A DNA stretch of 51,099 bases from Alphaproteobacteria bacterium 65-37 (GTDB lineage Bacteria; Pseudomonadota; Alphaproteobacteria; Reyranellales; Reyranellaceae): assembly GCA_001897995.1 (NCBI GenBank), contig MKRV01000261.1, forward strand, positions 1-51,099, in the 5' to 3' direction. The translations under genes and the position numbers were made by a program. This document shows, piece by piece, positions 43,134 through 51,099 of this stretch. The notes under the pieces were generated by a model that was given only the letters and a program-made list of their open reading frames with translations, made no database searches and was not told the DNA's origin. Each line of letters begins with the position of its first letter. Position 1 is the stretch's first letter.

Positions 43134-44775
43134 GAAAGCCGCTGTAGCGCACCAGCCGGCCGACCATCGGCAAGCCGATCGAGACGTCGAACTGGAAGCG
43201 GCCGTGGACCTCACTGCCATGGCCATCGCTCTCGTGCGCCGCGATGATCGGCCAGACTGCCTTCGGCAGCGGCAGCCCCATCAGGCGCATGCCCGATATC
43301 GCCAGATGCAAGCAGCTCTCCGCGTCGACCGTGACGGCGAGATCGAAGGCGAATGGCCCGAACTGCTCGACAAGCCACCCCGACGGCCGCCGCGCACCTA
43401 TATATTGCAGGGACCGCATCGTCCGCCCGCCTACTCTCCGCAGCCAGGTTTCGCGTCCGTCGTGGGTGAGGAACTCGACGGCGATGGGAACGTCGACGCC
43501 CGCCGGCGGCAGCGAGAAGAGCCCGGCGATCAGGCGTCCGACGCGTGTTGCCGGGCCCACGACGGAGCATCGGCCTGCCCAGCGCAGACACCCGCCGCCG
43601 TGCAGTTTCTGGCCCGCCGGACCGAGGCGGCCATAGTCGGCCCCCAGCACGCGCCGATAGAGCGAGGGCCGGTAGCCCTGCCCCGTCTCGCCCCATCCGG
43701 CGGCAATCCGCAGGTTGGCCCGCTGCCATTCCGCTTCGATCTCGCCCAGGGACAGCAGATCGAGACAGGCCATCGCACCGCGTTGTGCGAGATCGCCGCG
43801 CGCCAGCTTGCGCACCAGAGCCGCCGCCGGCATCGCCGGCACGAAAGGACCGTCTCCGCCTTCCGCCAGCAAAGACCACACACGCCGCCCGTCGGGCTCT
43901 TTGCCTTCGAGGTCGATCCGCAGGCCACCTCGGTCCGTTCCAAACGGCCGCAGGCGATCGGCCAGCCAGCCGAGCGGCCCTGCTGCCGGCGCGAGTGTTG
44001 CCGGAAGGCCGACGCGCACGGGCCAGGCGAGCAGCCACAGCCCCAGATGCAGTATCGAGAGTTCGAGACCGGCGCCGGCATAGGTGTCCCGGACCCCATA
44101 GCGCCGCGCGAACAGGACAGGTTCCGGCAGGTCGCAGGCGGCCGCCCATCGCCGTCCCAACCCGGGCACCGCAACACGCCTCAGGGCTCCCCAGCCACGT
44201 CGTCCCGGCTGATGCGGGATGGGCTTGCCCGCGCCGGATAGGATGGCCTCGACCAGCGCCCGGCCTCGGGGCGCATCGTTGCCGGGAACGATCGCGAAGG
44301 ACACCCGATCGATACCTCTGCCGTCGCGCAGCGCCTCCGCGACGACGGCGCCTGTGAGGGCGGGGACTGTGCTGGCGCCGGCGGCGACCAGGACGCCGGC
44401 CGTGCGTGCCGAGGAGTCGAGCCGATCGATGCCGCAGACATAGGCGCGATCGTCCGCGAGATCGAGATAGTGGACGCGGTGCCGGACGCAGGTCTCGGCG
44501 ACAGCGTAGTCCTGCCCCTGGAACGGCCCGGCGACGTGAATCAGCGCGTCGAACCGACCGGATGCCAGCTCACGATCGAGATCGCGGCGCCAATCCAGGA
44601 CCAGCCCCGCAGCACCCAGCTCTCGGGCAAGCGCTTCGACTTTGGCCCGGTCACGCGCGGCAACCGTGATCGCGATTGCCGGATCGCCGGCCAGCAGCCG
44701 GCAAAGCCGGCTGCCGAAGACTCCCGTCCCACCCAGGACGAGAACCCGGAAGGGATCGGGAGGGGCCGAGATCAG
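43120..44775 (-). CDS. Saccharopine dehydrogenase-like NADP-binding protein with C-terminal DUF4166; non-canonical start
   Basis: The continuous reading frame encodes an N-terminal Rossmann domain ([20 protein letters not shown], then [48 protein letters not shown]) and, from about residue 325, a C-terminal domain matching DUF4166 proteins ([42 protein letters not shown]). No in-frame ATG, GTG or TTG occurs before the GTG at 44304, which would cut off almost the whole Rossmann domain. The upstream frame is intact and starts at a CTG (44775) or ATC (44772) overlapping the ssb TGA. I therefore annotate a start at 44775, about 551 residues, with modest confidence in the exact codon. The function of such proteins is unknown. 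Confidence 0.7.
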   Translation of the reverse strand: MISAPPDPFRVLVLGGTGVFGSRLCRLLAGDPAIAITVAARDRAKVEALARELGAAGLVLDWRRDLDRELASGRFDALIHVAGPFQGQDYAVAETCVRHRVHYLDLADDRAYVCGIDRLDSSARTAGVLVAAGASTVPALTGAVVAEALRDGRGIDRVSFAIVPGNDAPRGRALVEAILSGAGKPIPHQPGRRGWGALRRVAVPGLGRRWAAACDLPEPVLFARRYGVRDTYAGAGLELSILHLGLWLLAWPVRVGLPATLAPAAGPLGWLADRLRPFGTDRGGLRIDLEGKEPDGRRVWSLLAEGGDGPFVPAMPAAALVRKLARGDLAQRGAMACLDLLSLGEIEAEWQRANLRIAAGWGETGQGYRPSLYRRVLGADYGRLGPAGQKLHGGGCLRWAGRCSVVGPATRVGRLIAGLFSLPPAGVDVPIAVEFLTHDGRETWLRRVGGRTMRSLQYIGARRPSGWLVEQFGPFAFDLAVTVDAESCLHLAISGMRLMGLPLPKAVWPIIAAHESDGHGSEVHGRFQFDVSIGLPMVGRLVRYSGFLTDR

Positions 44776-45284
44776 AACGGAATGTCGTCGTCGAGATCGG
44801 CCTTGCCGCCGCGCGATGCCGGTCGGCCGCCACCGCCGCCGCCGCCACCGCCGGACGACATGCCACCACCGCCGCCGCCGAAGTCTTCGTCCATGCCGCC
44901 ACCGCCACCGGGACCACCGCCCTCACCGCCGTTACGGCCATCGAGCATGGTGAGCGCACCGCCGAAGCGCGGGATCACGACCTCGGTCGTGTAACGCTCC
45001 TGGCCGCTCTGGTCGGTCCACTTGCGCGTGGCGAGCTGGCCTTCGACGTAGACCTTCGATCCCTTGCGTACGAATTTTTGCGCGACCTCAGCGAGCTTCT
45101 CGTTGAAGATCACGACGCGGTGCCATTCGGTCCGCTCCTTGCGCTCGCCGCTCTGGCGATCGCGCCACGTATCCGACGTGGCCACCGACATGTTCACCAT
45201 GGAACGGCCATCCTGCATGGACCTCACTTCGGGGTCGCGGCCGAGATTGCCGACCAGGATGACTTTGTTGACGCTGCCCGCCAT
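44772..45284 (-). CDS. ssb: Single-stranded DNA-binding protein
   Basis: A 170-residue SSB. The OB-fold (1-110) shows [50 protein letters not shown] and RYTTEVVI. A Gly-rich linker (about 115-160) is encoded by GC-rich repetitive DNA at 44820-44940, and the protein ends in the acidic tip DLDDDIPF that recruits replication and repair partners. AAGGAGG precedes the ATG. It lies between uvrA and gyrA, as in many alphaproteobacteria. I looked for an alphaproteobacterial LexA box (GTTC-N7-GTTC) upstream of ssb and uvrA and found none. Confidence 0.97.
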   Translation of the reverse strand: MAGSVNKVILVGNLGRDPEVRSMQDGRSMVNMSVATSDTWRDRQSGERKERTEWHRVVIFNEKLAEVAQKFVRKGSKVYVEGQLATRKWTDQSGQERYTTEVVIPRFGGALTMLDGRNGGEGGGPGGGGGMDEDFGGGGGGMSSGGGGGGGGGRPASRGGKADLDDDIPF

Positions 45285-45509
45285 GGGGGCCTCCTTCGCT
45301 TTCCCGGTGCCGCGGAGCGCAGCACCTACCGCACGGCGGCCAACCTAGCCTCGCCGGCCTGTGGGCAGCCACTTATTTTGGGTTGCATTCGGCACCCCTC
45401 GAAAGGGGCGCGCCAACTGCCATCTGTCGACCGGGGTGAGCCCACCTCATGGCACCCCTCCGACAATTCATTGGTTCGTGCAGCAAGCCCTCCCTAGTCT
45501 CGCCGCAAC

Positions 45510-46754
45510 ATGAGCAAATCTTTCCACGTCCCGCAGATCTCGACCGGTCAGGCCTACGCCATGCTGGGCGGTGCGGCGCTGATGATGACCATTGCCATGG
45601 GCATCCGGCAGAACCTCGGCCTCTTCCAGGCCCCCGCCTCCAAGGAACTGGGCATTGCGATTTCGGACTTTGCGCTGGCGGTCTCCGTGCAGCAGGTCGC
45701 CTGGGGGCTGAGCCAGCCGATCGCCGGCGTCTTCGCCGACAAGTACGGCACCCGCTGGGTCGCGGTGGTGGGCAGCATCATGTACGCCGTGGGGATCTGG
45801 CTCACCGCCACGGCGCAGTCGGCCTTGCCGATCGTCGTGGGCGCCGGCGTGTTGATCGGCATTGCGCTGGCCTGCACGACGTCCGGCATCACCGCCAACA
45901 TCGCGGCCCGTGTCGTCGAGCCGGGACGGCGCACCCTCGCCTTCGGCATCGTATCGGCGGCGGGCTCGGTGGGCACCATGGTGACCGCTCCAATCGCCGC
46001 CTATCTCCTGAACGCCGACGGCTGGCGCACCGCCGCCTGGTCGTTCGTGATCATTGCGCTGGCCATGCTGCCGGCCGCCTGGATCGGCAGCCGCGCCGAC
46101 AGGCTGCCGAACACGCTGTCGACCGACCGTGACCTCACGCTCTGGGGGGCACTCGGAGAAGCGCGGCGCCACACCGGCTATGTCGTGATGGCGATCGCCT
46201 TCTTCGTTTGCGGGCTGCAGCTCGTCTTCCTGACGACTCATCTGCCGACCTATCTCGCCCAGTGCGGCATGGATGCCAGTTACAGCGCCGTGGCACTGAT
46301 GTTGATCGGCGGTTTCAACATCCTGAGCTCCTGGCTCTTCGGCTGGCTGGGCGACAAATACCCCAAGCGCCTGCTCCTCGGCGCGATCTACCTCCTGCGC
46401 TCGGTGGCCCTTTTTCTTTTCTTCATATTCCCGCCGACGCCGCTCTCGGTCGTGCTGTTCGGCGCGGCCATGGGGACGCTCTGGCTGGGGGTTATCCCGC
46501 TGGTCAACGGGCTCGTGGTGCAGATCTTCGGCCTGCGCTTCCTGTCGACCCTGACCGGCATCGCCTTCCTCAGCCACCAGGCCGGCTCCTTCCTCGGGGC
46601 CTGGGGCGGCGGCTATCTCTTTGATCTGATGGGCTCCTACGATCTTGCCTGGAAGATCGGCGTCCTGATCGGCCTGCTCGCGGGCACCCTGCAACTGCTG
46701 ATGAACGACCGGCCGACCGATCGGGTGCTTGCAGCGCAAGCAGCGGCGGCGTGA
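45510..46754 (+). CDS. Major facilitator superfamily transporter
   Basis: A 414-residue inner-membrane protein with 12 predicted helices and the MFS loop motif [16 protein letters not shown] near residues 73-88 (GxxxDRxGxR type), repeated in the second half as [14 protein letters not shown] near 284-297. The sequence resembles the monocarboxylate/oxalate-formate type branch ([33 protein letters not shown]). The substrate is probably an organic anion but cannot be read. The 225-base gap before it serves both this gene and the divergent ssb and shows no clear boxes; there is no strong ribosome site before the ATG. Confidence 0.9.
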   Translation: MSKSFHVPQISTGQAYAMLGGAALMMTIAMGIRQNLGLFQAPASKELGIAISDFALAVSVQQVAWGLSQPIAGVFADKYGTRWVAVVGSIMYAVGIWLTATAQSALPIVVGAGVLIGIALACTTSGITANIAARVVEPGRRTLAFGIVSAAGSVGTMVTAPIAAYLLNADGWRTAAWSFVIIALAMLPAAWIGSRADRLPNTLSTDRDLTLWGALGEARRHTGYVVMAIAFFVCGLQLVFLTTHLPTYLAQCGMDASYSAVALMLIGGFNILSSWLFGWLGDKYPKRLLLGAIYLLRSVALFLFFIFPPTPLSVVLFGAAMGTLWLGVIPLVNGLVVQIFGLRFLSTLTGIAFLSHQAGSFLGAWGGGYLFDLMGSYDLAWKIGVLIGLLAGTLQLLMNDRPTDRVLAAQAAAA

Positions 46755-46839
46755 TATCAGCCATGCACCGGGACTGGCGGAGCTGGGGGTGAATCGCCAT
46801 ATGCGATGATCCCGCGCTTCGCCTATTCTCCCGGTCCAC

Positions 46840-49731
<2,892 letters not shown>

Positions 49732-49737
49732 TCGCAT

Positions 49738-49759
49738 CGCGGCTTGTAACCAAGCCGCG
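49738..49759. terminator. Bidirectional hairpin between uvrA and the Ntn-hydrolase gene
   Basis: A perfect 9-bp stem, CGCGGCTTG (49738-49746) and CAAGCCGCG (49751-49759), loop TAAC, filling the 30-base gap between two convergent genes. There is no strong T-run on either side, so termination efficiency is uncertain, but the position is typical. Confidence 0.6.
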
Positions 49760-49761
49760 TA

Positions 49762-50808
49762 TCAATCCGATAGCTCGGTGACGGCGGTGACGCGCCGGGC
49801 ATGCCCCACCCCATCGGCTTCCCAGCCCGCGACGGCGAGGCGTCCGGTACTCGGGCACATCTCAACGGTGAGGCGCGTGCAGGCGTTCACGATAGGGGGC
49901 GTTGCCCAGCTGAAACACGAGCTGTGATCGGCCGCGAGCATCGCCGCTCGGCGCTGCGCGTTGTTCTCTTCGGGCGTGCCTGATCCACAGACACGAGGGC
50001 GCCAGCCTCGTTCGGGGTTGCGCCAGGCATTGGCAACGACGGTGTCGTCCCGCCAGATTCGCGCGGCCTTGCCGTCGTGCTCGATCACGGCGCGTTCGTC
50101 GCTTGCACAGCCGACCAGCGTGAAGAGCACGGGACGCGCCATCGGCGTGGTCTCCAGGAAATGCAGAGCCTCGTCGAACGTCGCGCAGGTCTCGAAGACG
50201 TGGCGAAGCACGTGTTCCGGCGGCGCACGGCCGCTCAAGCAGAATGCACCGACGGCGTTGCAGGCATAGTCGATCCAACGCAGCGACTGAGCTCGCATGC
50301 GGTGACGCATCGGCGCCTGGTTGATGGAGCCCGCGAAGCGGCCCGGCGCGACGGCTGTCAGGACACCGACGAATCCGGGCCAGGTCACATTGAGGAAGCT
50401 GCCCGCTGGCCCCTCCTGCTCGGCAATCTCGACGAGCCGGCCAAGCCCTGGAAACGGCCAGTCCAGGGACCGCTTCAAGACGGGACCCCGCTCGCCCTCG
50501 TCCGCAAGGGCCGTGCAGCCGAAAACGTAAGCGCCGTGGAGCAGCCAGATACCTGGGCAACCAATCGCGGCGGCGACAGCCTCGATTTCCGCGACCAGAG
50601 ATGATCTGGATCGGCCGAGCCAAGCGCGTGCCAGCGGATCGCCCAGCCGACCAAGCAGCGTGCCGGCCGGCAGCCAGCCGAGGCAGGCCTCGCGCAGAGC
50701 CAGAACCCGCTCCCGCCGTGCCAGGGCATGCCCCGGCACGCCGACACCCCGAAGGTCGAAGATGGGCACGCCTGGCAATTCAATGTCCATAAGTGAGTGA
50801 TTACTCAC
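49762..50808 (-). CDS. Ntn-hydrolase (C45 / choloylglycine hydrolase-like) family protein
   Basis: A 348-residue protein of the linear amide C-N hydrolase group (penicillin acylase, acid ceramidase-like, C45 peptidase). The expected pattern around the nucleophile is GAYVFGCTALADEGERGPVLKRSLDWPF (C98, R113, D116; numbered from the GTG at 50808), with SINQAPM near 175 and CATFDEALHFLETTPMARPVLFTLVG further on; the C-terminus keeps the N-A-W-R segment VVANAWRNPERGW. Such enzymes hydrolyse an amide bond after self-cleavage exposes the cysteine, although here C98 lies far inside the frame, so the mature N-terminus would need processing. An alternative ATG at 50790 (MDIEL) removes six residues. A 10-bp palindrome overlaps both starts. 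The substrate is unknown. Confidence 0.75.
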   Translation of the reverse strand: MSNHSLMDIELPGVPIFDLRGVGVPGHALARRERVLALREACLGWLPAGTLLGRLGDPLARAWLGRSRSSLVAEIEAVAAAIGCPGIWLLHGAYVFGCTALADEGERGPVLKRSLDWPFPGLGRLVEIAEQEGPAGSFLNVTWPGFVGVLTAVAPGRFAGSINQAPMRHRMRAQSLRWIDYACNAVGAFCLSGRAPPEHVLRHVFETCATFDEALHFLETTPMARPVLFTLVGCASDERAVIEHDGKAARIWRDDTVVANAWRNPERGWRPRVCGSGTPEENNAQRRAAMLAADHSSCFSWATPPIVNACTRLTVEMCPSTGRLAVAGWEADGVGHARRVTAVTELSD

Positions 50809-50812
50809 TTAT
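50789..50812. promoter_or_regulatory. Palindromic operator-like site over the Ntn-hydrolase start
   Basis: A perfect 10-bp inverted repeat, ATAAGTGAGT (50789-50798) and ACTCACTTAT (50803-50812), spacer GATT. The form TGAGTNNNNACTCA is typical of operators for TetR-family regulators. It overlaps both possible start codons of the minus-strand Ntn-hydrolase gene and lies ten bases past the stop of the kinase-like gene, so an alternative role as a terminator is possible, though no T-run follows. Confidence 0.55.
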
Positions 50813-50822
50813 AAATACATAA

Positions 50823-51099
50823 TCAAGCCTTCCGTCGTTGCCAGTGGATGGTGCCGAGGTCGTAGCCGAACTGCCGGGCCACGACGTCGGGCGTTGCGTC
50901 GGAGGCGTCGCCACGGCGCGCCGCCACGCGTTCCTGGGCAACGTCCTTGGGCACATCCAGCCAGATGCCCTGGAACGGCACCCCCACCCGTTCGGCCAGG
51001 GCTTCGGCGGCGGCCCGTTCGGAGTCACGGGCGAAGACGGCATCGAGCACCACGCTGTGGCCGGCGCAGAGCGCCCGTTCGGCACGCGCGATGATGGCA
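50823..51099 (-). CDS. AAA-type ATP-binding (kinase-like) protein, 3' part only
   Basis: The C-terminal 91 residues of a protein that continues beyond the right edge of the window. The visible part reads AIIARAERALCAGHSVVLDA, then VFARDSERAAAEALAERVGVPFQGIWLDVPKDVAQERVAARRGDASDATPDVVARQFGYDLGTIHW. This matches the second half of COG0645-type P-loop proteins (with GHSVVLDA as the Walker B-like strand and RxxxRxGDASDA as the lid), which often follow an aminoglycoside-phosphotransferase-like domain. The P-loop itself is outside the window. An internal GTG at 51053 is not the start. The product is probably cytoplasmic, and its substrate is unknown. Confidence 0.75.
   Translation of the reverse strand, partial: AIIARAERALCAGHSVVLDAVFARDSERAAAEALAERVGVPFQGIWLDVPKDVAQERVAARRGDASDATPDVVARQFGYDLGTIHWQRRKA

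Noticed and set aside
44820..44940. GC-rich tandem-like sequence as a separate repeat element.
   Set aside because: It is the glycine codon-rich linker of ssb, fully explained by coding sequence.
45285..46839. Possible LexA (SOS) boxes upstream of ssb and uvrA.
   Set aside because: I looked for GTTC-N7-GTTC and GAAC-N7-GAAC and saw neither in the gaps before these genes.

Overview
The window is 51 kb of GC-rich DNA with dense, mostly operonic coding. The block uvrA, ssb, gyrA, coaD, the tRNA-Lys, the orphan Bug-type binding protein and the TRAP and phosphonate genes all point to an alphaproteobacterium. A Rhodospirillales- or Reyranella-like soil or water bacterium would fit, but the genus cannot be fixed from the sequence alone.

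Layout. (1) 1-2721: an orphan tricarboxylate-type binding protein flanked by two copies of a three-hairpin intergenic repeat, then a PEP mutase/isocitrate lyase family gene paired with a GFA family gene. (2) 2811-9407: a phosphonate utilisation cluster. A LysR regulator is divergent from phnW-phnA-phnY (2-aminoethylphosphonate to phosphonoacetaldehyde to phosphonoacetate to acetate plus phosphate), and a Na/phosphate cotransporter lies just beyond the regulator. (3) 9468-11039: a membrane-anchored SGNH-fold protein. (4) 11029-22710: a tight eight-gene minus-strand operon, hyuA-hyuB-TRAP(P,Q,M)-glutamine synthetase-like ligase-Fe alcohol dehydrogenase-DMGDH-like flavoprotein. It looks like one import and catabolic route for an unidentified N-containing carboxylate. 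(5) 22805-25674: a MlotiK1-type cyclic-nucleotide-gated K+ channel overlapping an FAD oxidoreductase.

(6) 25691-38141: a cell-surface glycan locus. It encodes GDP-mannose supply (ManC-type), an amidinotransferase-superfamily enzyme, two cellulose-synthase-like GT2 glycosyltransferases, a DevBCA-like exporter, a Wza-like outer-membrane lipoprotein, a STAS protein, a GT21-like glycosyltransferase and a Wzm/Wzt-type ABC exporter. It starts 28 bases downstream of a tRNA-Lys. Combining two ABC exporters, an amidino-group enzyme and a STAS switch makes it the least conventional part of the window. (7) 38446-49731: the core block coaD, gyrA, ssb, uvrA, with HAD, DCC (DUF393), saccharopine-dehydrogenase-like/DUF4166 and MFS genes inserted. 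The saccharopine-dehydrogenase-like frame appears to start at a non-ATG/GTG/TTG codon that overlaps the ssb stop. (8) 49762-51099: an Ntn-hydrolase family gene with a strong palindrome over its start, and the 3' part of an ATP-binding kinase-like gene cut by the window edge.

All assignments rest on reading motifs, lengths and gene order; no database search was possible.
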